Source: Euperipatoides rowelli (taxonomy: Eukaryota > Onychophora > Udeonychophora > Euonychophora > Peripatopsidae). From it: 11,485 nucleotides of DNA. The translations under genes and the position numbers were made by a program. Position 1 is the first letter of the stretch; the number at the start of each line of letters is the position of its first letter. The notes beneath the pieces are model-generated. The model ran no database searches, was not told the DNA's origin, and worked only from the letters and a program-made list of their open reading frames with translations. The stretch lies in assembly GCA_003024985.2 (NCBI GenBank), contig PXIH01S0000296.1. One strand, 5' to 3'. Of the stretch, positions 1-7,790 are shown in pieces.

Positions 1-823
1 GTGGGCTACCAAATTTCATATGGCAGTAGCCCGACCTGGCTACTTAAAAAATTGGTGGAATTCAACCCCTGGGTATGAGTTCGCTTTTCTGCTACTCTTA
101 ATCAGGATGTAAAAGAACAATCTGATGCTAACAGAAAGTAACTCCCATGAATTCAGTTTTCAAATTTGTTGGGAGAGCGGTCGAAAAATATCATTGGTTT
201 TCTACCACTTGCAAGTCTTCAATACTATAGTCGCTACCCTTAGTTTTTTAAACTTTTATTCAACTAGAGAAACCTGACATGTATATTATACAGTATGTAT
301 ACTTGTATATCATTTATCTTGCTTTTTATATACAGTGTACTGTAAAAAATATATTTTACTACAGTATGAACTATGGTAATTAAGAATATACTTACTGTAG
401 ATATCACAAGGAAAATAGTGAAAAATAGCTTGTTGTAGGATCGATTTAAGTGTTTCTAATTGTTTGAAAGATAGAAATCTTTCTTTTTTTCTATTTTTGG
501 GAATTAAAAGATGGACTGCTTTGGTTGTCATTGAAAGGGTAAAAAAGGAAAAAAGAGATGGAAAAAAAAAAAGGAGGAAGCAGAAGGGGGAAGGATTAAA
601 AACATGTTGTTGTTTTTAATTTAAATTGTTTCAAAATAATCTATCTTTTATTATTTTTAAATCTATCCTAATAAATGCTCATGAAATTAAGAGTGGCATT
701 TTTTTTTACTTTATTGTCTTCATTTTCTTTTATTATTATGATTTATAAATAATTTGTAATCTTATTAAACATTCGGAGTTATTTTATACTGTCGCCTACA
801 CCTTACTTTTATTCAAATTGCAA
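1..823. other. AT-rich non-coding stretch, no gene seen
   Basis: No coding signal is visible. Reading frames are short and lysine/phenylalanine-rich, as expected from AT-rich DNA. A 7-bp inverted repeat, GGGCTAC at 3-9 with GTAGCCC at 26-32, sits at the left edge. TACAGTA/TACTGTA words cluster at 289-295, 338-344, 360-366 and 393-399. A purine-only tract of A and G runs lies at about 541-597. Confidence 0.6.
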
Positions 824-1622
824 CATAGCCTATTGAAATAAAAGTAATCAAGAGAGTAAAAATTACCAAAAATTTAAATTTTTTTTTATTCATTACCAAA
901 ATTTGAACTTATACCACTGCTTCTACTATCTTATTATTATTATAAAATCAAATGGGCATTGAACTGAAGGGAAATTAATAAAAAAAATATTTTATGCGAG
1001 AAGTTGCTAAGCTTTTACAATTACAATACGGTACGGTAATTAATTTTCTTTAAAAAATAATAAATTTGAAAATTTAATTTTTTTCCCCTCTGGCAATTAT
1101 AATTGTATGATTGATGATTTTATTATGGGATAGCATCCTCTTAGCAATTATGGCCAGACTGTAATAGATTACTTTTTCTTCAGTAAAATAACTACGGTAC
1201 CTCAGATGAGAAAATATAATTACAGAATTTATCAAGTTAACAGACAAATGTCTAAAAAAACAAAATAATAGAATGACTCCTAGTAATTCAAGAGGGGCAT
1301 AGGGCTGTAGTTAATTTATTTAGCCTGGCTAAACTATAGGCTATAATATAATATTCTTTAATTTTTTTTTTATAAAAAAAAACAAAACAATTCCATTTAG
1401 AGAAGTGACAATAAATGAGTAGCAAAGAATTTTGAATTCTAATTATTATAATAAACTGACATCAGTATAAGAATTAAATTGTAGTACTAGGTATCAATAA
1501 CCCTAGTAGGCCTAAATGTTTGATTTTTTTAATGCTATAATAATAAAAAAAATCACAAAAATTTACATTATGTGGAATATCATTTCTTGTGCATTACTGA
1601 ATATAGGCTACAACAAGAAATG
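824..1622. other. AT-rich non-coding stretch with TA-core-TA words
   Basis: No gene is seen. The stretch is homopolymer-rich AT DNA. It carries TAGCCTA at 826-832, two overlapping TACGGTA words at 1027-1038, TACGGTA at 1193-1199, TAGGCTA at 1337-1343, TAGGCCTA at 1507-1514 and TAGGCTA at 1604-1610. Apart from these words I see nothing organised in it. Confidence 0.55.
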
Positions 1623-1644
1623 GTATTATTATTATTATTATTAA
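1623..1644. repeat. (ATT)n microsatellite
   Basis: About seven uninterrupted ATT/TTA triplets are visible, ending a few bases before the left end of the candidate transposon at 1649. A simple repeat touching an element end may be older target DNA or may come from slippage after insertion. Confidence 0.9.
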
Positions 1645-1648
1645 TGTA

Positions 1649-1660
1649 GGATTGCCAACA
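1649..1660 (+). repeat. Left terminal inverted repeat
   Basis: GGATTGCCAACA directly follows a TA. It pairs with 2475-2486 with a single G/A difference at the third base. Confidence 0.5.
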
Positions 1661-1886
1661 CTATCATTTTGACACAAAGACTTTGGGTTTAGCGATCGTT
1701 CTTCGGGTTTTTAAGAAAATTCTTCGGGTTTGTTGATTTGGTGGACGTAGACTGCTGACGGGTGTTAGATGCCCAGAATCCAGTAAATGGAGATTTCCAG
1801 TCAATAATAGAATGCATTATACCTTTTGTTTTTCGCCAGTGCAGCTGAACCGGTGGGCCGATTCTGTTTATATATTAAATACTAGC

Positions 1887-1934
1887 ACAATTCTGCGCAG
1901 ATTAGCGCCACTTAAAAATGCTGCGCAGAATTGT
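1887..1934. repeat. Perfect 14-bp inverted repeat with 20-base loop
   Basis: ACAATTCTGCGCAG (1887-1900) and CTGCGCAGAATTGT (1921-1934) are exact reverse complements around a 20-base loop. The inner CTGCGCAG is itself palindromic. It is GC-rich compared with its surroundings and lies inside the candidate DNA transposon. It could be a structural or binding element of that transposon, or a nested smaller palindrome. Confidence 0.8.
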
Positions 1935-2192
1935 TACAGGAGCACCTAAAAGCGGGTGTCACGTTGTCCCATTTTACCACGTTTTTAATATCTGCGCATC
2001 TATTTCAGTCATATACGTCAAATAGCCGGAAATAGCTTAAAATTATCAAAATCGATAAAAGTATCACAGAAGAGCATCTTCTTAAATGATTGTTCATCGT
2101 ACATCGCATCCGTAGGTAAGACTTAAAATTGTATACTTAATTGGTAAATAAATAATATTTATTAAACTATTTTAATTTGTAGAACTATTAAA

Positions 2193-2295
2193 ATGTCAGA
2201 TTCAGAACATAAAATAGAAGCTAAAAAGAAAAAAATATTATTTTGCTTCATTCAATGGTGAGTGGTTAACTCGACAGGAATATAAAAACTATTAA
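2193..2295 (+). pseudogene. Possible N-terminal relic of a transposase
   Basis: An ATG at 2193 opens a frame of 22 codons starting MSDSEHKIEAKKKKILFC, with an acidic then strongly basic opening, and stops at 2259-2261. From 2251 the next frame reads FNGEWLTRQEYKNY before a stop at 2293. The second part follows the first naturally if a one-base insertion is assumed near 2250. An alternative is a short exon ending at a splice donor, GTGAGT at 2258-2263. The location between candidate terminal inverted repeats suggests the beginning of the mother element's transposase, with the rest deleted. I do not recognise the family; the call rests on position and the plausible joined reading. Confidence 0.3.
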
Positions 2296-2397
2296 TTTAA
2301 AAATATTAATTTAAGTGTCATTTTATGAACAGTACATCAGTATTTATATATAGGCTACTGTATGATTTTTTTCCACACCATACTTTTTCTCCACACA

Positions 2398-2484
2398 AAA
2401 ACTATTTTTCTTCGGGTCAGCATTGTCGCAATGTTGGCCGAAAACTATTTTACTTCGGGTCAGCATTGTTGCAATGTTGGCAAC
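2398..2484 (+). repeat. Two tandem copies of a 43-bp subterminal repeat
   Basis: The units at 2398-2440 and 2441-2484 both read AAAACTATTTT.CTTCGGGT, then CAGCATTGT.GCAATGTTGG, and differ at only a few positions. The second copy runs directly into the right terminal inverted repeat. CTTCGGGT also occurs twice near the left end at 1701-1708 and 1722-1729. Repeated subterminal motifs like this are common transposase-binding sites. Confidence 0.75.
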
Positions 2485-2486
2485 CC
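2475..2486 (+). repeat. Right terminal inverted repeat
   Basis: TGTTGGCAACCC is followed by TA. It is the inverted partner of 1649-1660. Confidence 0.5.
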
Positions 2487-2725
2487 TAAATAAGTGGCTG
2501 TATTTCCGTTTTTGTTTTACTGCTCAGACTTAATAATGTATCAAACTGTATAACGTGTAGCCTATTTAAGTTTTAATGTGTTTTGTTTATGAAGTTGCAT
2601 GTTCCATATTGCATTATGTATGGTGTGGCCAAGGACAAATGGGGTCTCAATGGTATAAATAAATAATAAACTGATTATTTATTAAAAAAATAGAATAAGA
2701 CTGTATACTCAATTACTCAGTTTAA

Positions 2726-2800
2726 TGTAAGCCCTCTCTTCAGGGCCCCCCACATCCTAATCAGGGCTCCGGGACTGGAAATCCAGGTGGGGCCCTTACA
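2726..2800. repeat. 75-bp GC-rich quasi-palindrome
   Basis: It starts TGTAAG and ends CTTACA. The inner parts pair as AGGGCCCCCCAC on the left with GTGGGGCCCT on the right; the left arm has about ten extra bases (CCCTCTCTTC). It contrasts sharply with the surrounding AT-rich DNA. It may be a miniature element or the end of the repeat block that runs on to about 3130. No family was recognised. Confidence 0.55.
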
Positions 2801-2840
2801 TATTTTTTATGAGCTTCTCCTTGTTCACACAGATTTGATC

Positions 2841-3050
2841 AGCTTTGTTTTTTTTGGTTGTATGGGCGTTTTGTTTACCCTGACGGACCTGTGGACCCCT
2901 TGTGCGTGAACATTTGATAAGCTTTTTTTTTTGGTTGTACGGAACATTTTATTTACATTTGATGAACTGTGGCGGGCCCCTTGTGCATGAAAGCTTTTTT
3001 TTTTTGGTTGTATTGACATTTTCTTGACCTTTGCATGCCTACAGGCCCCA
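2841..3050. repeat. Degenerate tandem repeat, about three units of 72-79 bp
   Basis: Units begin near 2841, 2920 and 2992. Each carries AGCTTT, a T run, GGTTGTA, a T-rich stretch, then a GC-rich end like GGCCCCTTGTGCATGAA; the third unit is cut short. Reading the minus strand through it gives repeated KKKS...HAQG peptides, which come from the DNA repeat and are not a sign of a gene. A partly inverted copy of the GC-rich end occurs at 3087-3101. Confidence 0.7.
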
Positions 3051-3565
3051 TCTCGTCATCAATCCTGGTCATAACTATGTAGTTTCTTCATGCAAGGGCC
3101 CTCGGGACTACAGCCCCATTCAACCTTACCCCTATGTAGGGCTCTGCCTCCCTTTCCCCAAATTACCGTTACCTTTAATTTTAATATTTCTATATAACTT
3201 GAAATTTGAAGACCCATTAGAACATTCAATGGTTCCACATTATTTTCTGCCCCGGCCAACTATATTATATCAGTACATTTAATACTTTTAAAGGTCTTGT
3301 ATTTTTTATTTTGTCCTGGACACCTAAATTTATACATTGACACTGGCCACTATGAAAATTTTCAAAGCACCCACATTACTAAAATGTTAATGACAATTGA
3401 CTAAAATTGATTTTTTTTTCTTTCCGAAACGTCAAACTCAACTGTTCTAGATTCTTTGATTTCATTAATTATTATTTTTATTTAATATCAATCATATACT
3501 AGAGCGTTTATAAAAAGCCATATAAAAAAATCAATATAAGTTCAAACTTTCAATTTTTTTTCTTG
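3051..3565. other. Non-coding stretch after the GC-rich repeat block
   Basis: The first about 80 bases are GC-rich and belong to the repeat block (inverted GGGCCC word at 3087-3101). The rest is AT-rich with no gene seen. The 12-mer ACACTGGCCACT at 3340-3351 recurs exactly at 4179-4190. Confidence 0.5.
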
Positions 3566-3627
3566 GTATCATTTGACAAGACATAATGTCATGACAATGA
3601 ATCACTATTGTTATGTTGTCATGATAC
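3566..3627. repeat. Imperfect inverted repeat of about 62 bp
   Basis: GTATCAT at the left (from 3566) matches ATGATAC at the right (to 3627). The inner blocks GACAA, ACATAA and ACAAT pair with ATTG, TTATGT and TTGTC with small gaps. It may be a small foldback element or ordinary AT-rich palindromic drift. Confidence 0.4.
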
Positions 3628-4174
3628 AGAATTGTTTAAGGTGATGTAATTACGGTAATATTAAATTTAACAATGACATAATTTGTAATCGTTTTTACAG
3701 CATTAAAAACAAAAGTTTTGAAATATTACAAACTTTTATCTGCAGTTAAAAGTATGAAAGAAATTTATTTAAGCTACACAAATTGTATCAGATGAAGTGT
3801 GCAAAATAAATTGAGTGGAAGGTAATTCTGCCTCTCGTTTTAAATACTGTAACTGCTTTGAAATGTTAATCTTGTGTATTTACTTGATTACATTATATAT
3901 TTTTGGAAATCGAAGCCATACATTCAGTAGCTTACTATCTATTCATGTATACTTAATTACTTTTTATATCTTATTCTTTAATCATACTTTTAATATCATT
4001 GGCATTTTTAAATCTTTAAAATTGTTTAAAAGTTTTGAAATTAATAAGATTTTGATCTCCACAAAGGATTGTGTTAATAAAATAACAGGTTATTCTCTAT
4101 GCAGCCATAGCCACAATAAACTTACACAATGTTGAAAATATTATTAATAGATATTGGAATGCATCTTAAGCCAT
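3628..4174. other. AT-rich non-coding stretch
   Basis: No recognisable gene. An open frame of 106 codons at 3815-4135 on the plus strand has a low-complexity Phe/Ile/Leu/Asn composition and no motif; I treat it as chance. TACGGTA at 3651-3657 and TACTGTA at 3845-3851 are present. Confidence 0.5.
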
Positions 4175-4234
4175 ATTTACACTGGCCACTTTTCCGGAAA
4201 ACGCAAATGCATTGCAATATTGACCAGTGTAAAT
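4175..4234. repeat. 11-bp inverted repeat, small foldback element
   Basis: ATTTACACTGG (4175-4185) and CCAGTGTAAAT (4224-4234) are perfect reverse complements separated by 38 bases that are more GC-rich than their surroundings (CCGGAAAACGC). This has the look of a tiny MITE or its remnant. The word ACACTGGCCACT at its left end is repeated at 3340-3351. Confidence 0.55.
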
Positions 4235-4617
4235 GTGCAAGCGAATTCTATTACTTAAACATCTAGAAGAAATATAAAAAAAAATTAGAGCTTAAAAAAA
4301 AAAAATGAAAGTTTAAAAGAAAAGAAAAAATTATGCTCACAATTTTATGCCCTTTAATTTATTAACTAACTATTTATGAACAAATTACAATATACCGTAA
4401 TAGACTACTAATTCAAGCTATCAATAGTGAAAGAGGGAGAAGATAGAATGCTTAATATAACTTAGCTTATATTATAAAAATACTCAAGGGAGCATTCTTT
4501 TTAATTCTGAATATTTTCATTTTGAAAGTAAACCCAAACCCCTTTATGATAGAATCCTAAAACCATAAAAAAAAAATTAGGAGAACAGTCCCTTATTAAA
4601 TTAATACAAATAACCTT
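4235..4617. other. AT-rich non-coding stretch
   Basis: Nothing gene-like is seen. It is rich in A runs and has TACCGTA at 4393-4399. On the minus strand it follows the tRNA-like segment at 4618-4690, so part of it could be the unrelated body of a SINE. Confidence 0.45.
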
Positions 4618-4690
4618 GCACTATGTAGTATTTGAACCCACCATGTCTGGTTAACAGACAGCTGTGATGCCAATTGCCTCATAAGACATC
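4618..4690 (-). repeat. tRNA-like remnant, probably SINE head or tRNA pseudogene
   Basis: Read on the minus strand, GAGGCAATTGGCATCAC resembles a D-arm/A-box region. It is followed by an anticodon-like hairpin (TGTCT, loop GTTAACC, AGACA) and a T-arm with a B-box-like GGTTCAAATAC. The T-stem GTGGG/ACTAC has one mismatch, and spacing between the parts fits a tRNA. The acceptor ends do not pair and the loop base after the anticodon is C, so it is not a working tRNA. tRNA-derived SINEs keep this A-box/B-box layout. The call is by eye. Confidence 0.4.
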
Positions 4691-5471
4691 AGCACCTTAT
4701 AACATCTACTGTATGTCTAGCACGAGCTGTTTAAATCTTAGTATATGAGCTTGAAATAAAAATGAATTCTAGAAGTAACTTTTTATTCATGTTATTGATT
4801 TATTTTGGTTATTGGAATTATGAAAAAAATATTGGTATTCAAAATCCATAAACTTCAAATAACAAATTCTACTTTTAGATGATTGGAATACAATACCTAA
4901 AAATATATAAACAGCTCTTCTAAATTAGTGCATGCAATTCATGTAAATTTAATGAGCTTCGAGGCTCTATGGTAGTTCAGATTTCAGTCCACAAAGCAGA
5001 AAGAAAAAAAAAAACAGCTTGTGGAATCTTTTTTTTTAAATAAAATCATCAAATTATAATTATCTAACTGACAAATAGGAAATATGTTTTAAGAACAAAT
5101 TTTTACAATACTGCAATAATAAACTGTTTACTTTTGATTAACATAACATATGTTTTTAATGAAAAATGCAGAACAATCCAGAGAAGAGATTACAGACTAT
5201 TGATCCAGACTCCTTCCTAAATAATTACCCTCCATAGCCCATCTTGGAAGCAAACATTTTAAAATTACATTTTAAACTTTAGCATTCATTTATAACCACC
5301 ACTATTCGTAAACTATATAACTTAGACGCATGATAAAAAAATTAATTATGTTAATCACACTCTGTAACAGTCCTAACCTTGGCCCTAATTAGTGAGTCGA
5401 CTTTAGTCTGACATAAATGGTCACAAGCTCAAAACAACCATAATGGGGGTTTAAGCTGCCACTAGCATTAA
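4691..5471. other. AT-rich non-coding stretch
   Basis: No gene is seen. It includes TACTGTA at 4707-4713 and the 14-mer ACAGTCCTAACCTT at 5367-5380, which recurs at 11177-11190. Confidence 0.5.
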
Positions 5472-5538
5472 ATAGCCAAATGCTAATAAATCTAATATTT
5501 TGCTAATTTTTAGCTCTGTGCAATTAGCCAAAATGCTA
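5472..5538 (+). repeat. Short direct repeat ATAGCCAAATGCTA
   Basis: ATAGCCAAATGCTA at 5472-5485 and TTAGCCAAAATGCTA at 5524-5538 are near-identical direct copies in otherwise unremarkable AT-rich DNA. Confidence 0.45.
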
Positions 5539-6219
5539 TTTACATGTATGTATTTTTAAATACCATTTTAATAACGAAAGTTTCAGTATTAAAATTTATT
5601 TGACTTTGAACATCATATTTTTTGCTAAAATTTGTCTAGTATAATTATCCAAATCACTAACTACAGTATAGCCTATGTTTTTTGCCCAGCTCAATCATTG
5701 GTACTGTATAATAATTGGACAAGCCTAAAGCACAATAATTGAAACAATCTATTATCAAAATGTAATAAATCAGATTTTATTCCATTTCCAATATAATGTA
5801 GGCTATAAATTGTGTTAGTAATTATAATATACAGTAGGCCTACTGTATTCTAAAATCTACCGGTAGTACAATTGTAAACTATCAAAGTTATTATACTTTG
5901 AAGATGTTTTCAAAGTATCTGTCTAATAAATAATAAACTATTGTAAGACACTCAAGACTTAATGATTGACACTAGAAGATAAGAATGGCTAAGTTTAGAA
6001 ATAAATAATTAGAATGGCAAATACTAATACTCCATATAATAAATATAATTGCTAACCAAAGTTATCATGCTTACCAAAGTCAAATGCTACAATAAAAGAA
6101 CACTTAAAATTAGACATTTTCAAATTTTAAATGTTCCAAGTAAATGGTTTGAAATGGTATAACATTATTTTCATCTGTACTTCACACAATCCAGTTAGTC
6201 TAATCTCCGTCATTCCAAC
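5539..6219. other. AT-rich non-coding stretch with a cluster of TA-core-TA words
   Basis: No gene is seen. Between 5662 and 5865 there are seven or more TA-core-TA words: TACAGTA 5662, TAGCCTA 5669, TACTGTA 5702, TAGGCTA 5799, the three fused in the palindrome at 5830-5847, and TACCGGTA 5858-5865. Confidence 0.55.
5830..5847. repeat. Perfect 18-bp palindrome of chained TA words
   Basis: TACAGTAGGCCTACTGTA is its own reverse complement. It can be parsed as TA-CAG-TA-GGCC-TA-CTG-TA, with each core flanked by a shared TA. Confidence 0.9.
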
Positions 6220-6386
6220 CTAAATATAGCACGGACCAAATGGAAGACATTTCAGAACCAGATGTACATCAGAATAAGGATTGGACAGTTGGATGTGCAA
6301 ATAACTTGACAATGTCTTGAGAATCTTACCAGCTAGTATAAAAGATTAGAAGAATCAGTTGACCATGTTTTGCTTAGACTCAGTGA
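6220..6386 (+). other. Possible 5' leader of the LINE fragment
   Basis: This stretch directly precedes the endonuclease reading frame and is less AT-skewed than DNA further left. No open frame runs through it. It may be the LINE's 5' untranslated region or decayed upstream coding sequence; nothing proves it. Confidence 0.25.
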
Positions 6387-6618
6387 CCATCAACAACAAA
6401 GGAAGCAGCAATAAGGGATTTTACAGCAAATCAGAAAAGGAATAGAGATATTAAGTTTGGAATGTGGAATGTAAAAGATCTTAACTGAACAGAAAAATTA
6501 GCAGAGGTATGTAATGAAATGATAAGAATATGTTGAAATATTGGGAATCTCAGAGACTATATGGAAAGAAAATATAGACTTCATCACTACCATAAAAGGA
6601 GAGAACTTCATAGTAATA
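6387..6618 (+). pseudogene. LINE endonuclease (APE-type) N-terminal fragment
   Basis: From 6387 the plus strand reads PSTTKEAAIRDF and on to IKFGMWNVKDLN (6450-6485), then an in-frame TGA at 6486-6488, then TEKLAEVCNEMIRI to 6530. A frameshift follows. From 6532 the next frame reads VEILGISETIWKENIDF and continues to about 6618. The order F-GTWNVRTL, K---V--EM, D-LGISET-W is the start of the endonuclease domain of non-LTR retrotransposon ORF2 proteins, which nicks target DNA for reverse transcription. WN(V) and the SE of SET correspond to conserved active-site segments of that fold. Only about 75 residues remain; the rest of the endonuclease and the whole RT are missing. It ends where the copia element begins. 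Confidence 0.75.
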
Positions 6619-6648
6619 TAATAACAGCAGTTGAGTCGGCTAGGTAGG

Positions 6649-7556
6649 CTATAGTAGGCTCCCCATGGCTTGCCTGTATGGTAGTTTGTCTAATGGTGCT
6701 TCTTCGTATTTTTTCAATTTTGTGCCCTGGAGTAGGGGCCACTTGGCTTCTTTTGCATTTTCCATATTGTATTTTTCCAGGATCTCTTGTATGTACTTCT
6801 CTTGGCTTAACTGTATTGCTCCATCTGTTGTCTTCTTGATTTTTATTGATAATAAGTCATTTACATTTAGGTTCTTGGCACCAAACTCTTTGTCTATATC
6901 CCTGAAGAACTCGTCATATGTTCCTTCGTTCTCAGTTATTACCAACAGATCATATACTTCGAGGATGATTTTTCTTTTGGGATTATGGTAGATTACTGGG
7001 TCTGCTCTTGATCGTTCTAGTCCCCATTGTTTTAAGAAGCTGTCTAGTCGGATGTTCCACTGTCTGCCAGCTTGCTTTAACCTGTATAGGCTCCTCTGCA
7101 GCAGGCATACTAGGTCTTCCATGGTCGTTCTTCCTGTGGCCTCTCCATGTACACTGTTTTGTCGAGGTGACCGTTGAGATAAGCTGTCTTTATGTCCATT
7201 TGTTTTATTGTCCATCCTCTTTCTATGGCTATGGCGACGAGCAGTCTGAGAAATTTCTGTTTGACAATGGTGTGAATACCTCAGTGTAATTGATTCCCCA
7301 TCTCTCCTCGAAGCCTCTAGCTACCAGTCAGTGAAGTCTTGTACTTTTATAGCTTCCCTGACGTGTTGTACTTCTTGAATACCCATTTTGACCCTAGGAC
7401 CATTTTTCCTTTTGGTCTGGGTACTAATTTCCCTATAGATAGGGAAATTAGTACCTCGAAGCTTTGGAGTTTGTCATCCATCGCTTCCTTCCAGTTCTTT
7501 GCATCCTTTGAGCTTATTGCTTCCTTGAAGGTCTTGGGGGTCTTGGTTCTTTTGAT
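6649..7556 (-). pseudogene. Copia reverse transcriptase domain, broken and truncated
   Basis: Minus-strand frames in order: 7556 down to about 7326 (TFKEAISSKDAKNWKEAMDD, then KLVPRPKGK, LGSKWVFK), with TAA at 7347-7349 and TAG at 7317-7319. Then 7324 to about 7268 (VARGFEERWGINYTEVFTP). Then 7265 to 7113 (QMDIKTAYLNGHLDKTVYME), holding the first catalytic Asp at 7194-7196. Then about 7120 to 6652 (RSLYRLKQAGRQWN onward, ending AMGSLL). These are standard copia RT landmarks for synthesis of element cDNA in the cytoplasmic particle. The YVDD active site is reduced to VYDLL at 6943-6957, two codons short. A perfect palindrome at 7420-7455 disrupts the N-terminal part. The reading passes a TAGGCTA insertion at 6645-6651 and then fades; no RNase H follows. 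Confidence 0.88.
7420..7455. repeat. Perfect 17-bp inverted repeat inside RT
   Basis: GGTACTAATTTCCCTAT (7420-7436) and ATAGGGAAATTAGTACC (7439-7455) are exact reverse complements with a 2-base loop (AG). On the minus strand one arm encodes GKLVP of the RT KLVPRPKGK segment; the other encodes VLISL where the family normally has an unrelated stretch. The symmetry therefore looks acquired, perhaps by template switching. Confidence 0.95.
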
Positions 7557-7790
7557 CTGACATTTGACTTGTGATCATGTAGCTCTGATCAGTCATGTTG
7601 TCGGCCTTCCTGTTTCTGGGTCATCTTGTGTGGAGTCGTTTGGTTTTGGTGGGCTTTCATCATTGGTTTCGATCTGGGTGTCATTGTTGTTACTTGGTGT
7701 GTCTTCCTCTGCCTCCATTCTGAATTGTATTGGTACTTCGTCTTTGAGGTTGCTGCTTGGAGTGTATGCTTCTCCCCATCTCTGCATGGG
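7557..7790 (-). pseudogene. Integrase-to-RT linker of the copia polyprotein
   Basis: From about 7787 down to 7596 the frame reads MQRWGEAYTPSSNLKDEVP followed by an Asp/Glu/Pro/Asn/Thr-rich stretch ending ETGRPTT. This is the usual unstructured polar linker between integrase and RT in copia polyproteins. It follows a frame change from the integrase frame near 7790 and stops at TGA about 7593; the RT frame resumes near 7556. A competing longer frame (to 7589) reads Lys/Gln/Thr-rich and looks like a shadow here. Confidence 0.6.

Larger units (their letters stand above)
1649..2486. mobile_element. Candidate TA-flanked non-autonomous DNA transposon, 838 bp
   Basis: The left end GGATTGCCAACA (1649-1660) matches the complement of the right end TGTTGGCAACCC (2475-2486) with one mismatch. 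Both ends are flanked outside by TA (1647-1648 and 2487-2488), as expected for a TA target-site duplication. CTTCGGGT occurs twice near each end (1701, 1722; 2410, 2453), in the same orientation, like subterminal transposase-binding repeats. Inside are a 14-bp perfect hairpin and a short basic reading frame from 2193 that could be the truncated start of a transposase. The size and lack of a long ORF fit a non-autonomous deletion derivative. The superfamily is not recognised; TA duplication is typical of Tc1/mariner and some others. The short TIR could be coincidence, so this is a candidate only. Confidence 0.5.

Noticed and set aside
310-531. Minus-strand open frame of 73 codons
   Set aside because: Composition follows the local AT-rich DNA and no domain is recognisable.
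2193-2263. Host first coding exon ending at GTGAGT
   Set aside because: A donor-like site is present, but the reading continues naturally in the next frame past it and the position is inside candidate transposon ends; no following exon was seen.
2825-3019. Minus-strand Lys-rich open frame with repeated peptide
   Set aside because: The repeated peptide is the translation of the DNA tandem repeat; no independent sign of coding.
3031-3282. Overlapping open frames on both strands after the repeat block
   Set aside because: Both strands are open at once and neither carries a recognisable motif.
3815-4135. Plus-strand open frame of 106 codons
   Set aside because: Low-complexity Phe/Ile/Leu/Asn-rich composition in AT-rich DNA, no motif, no promoter or splice context that stands out; chance frame.
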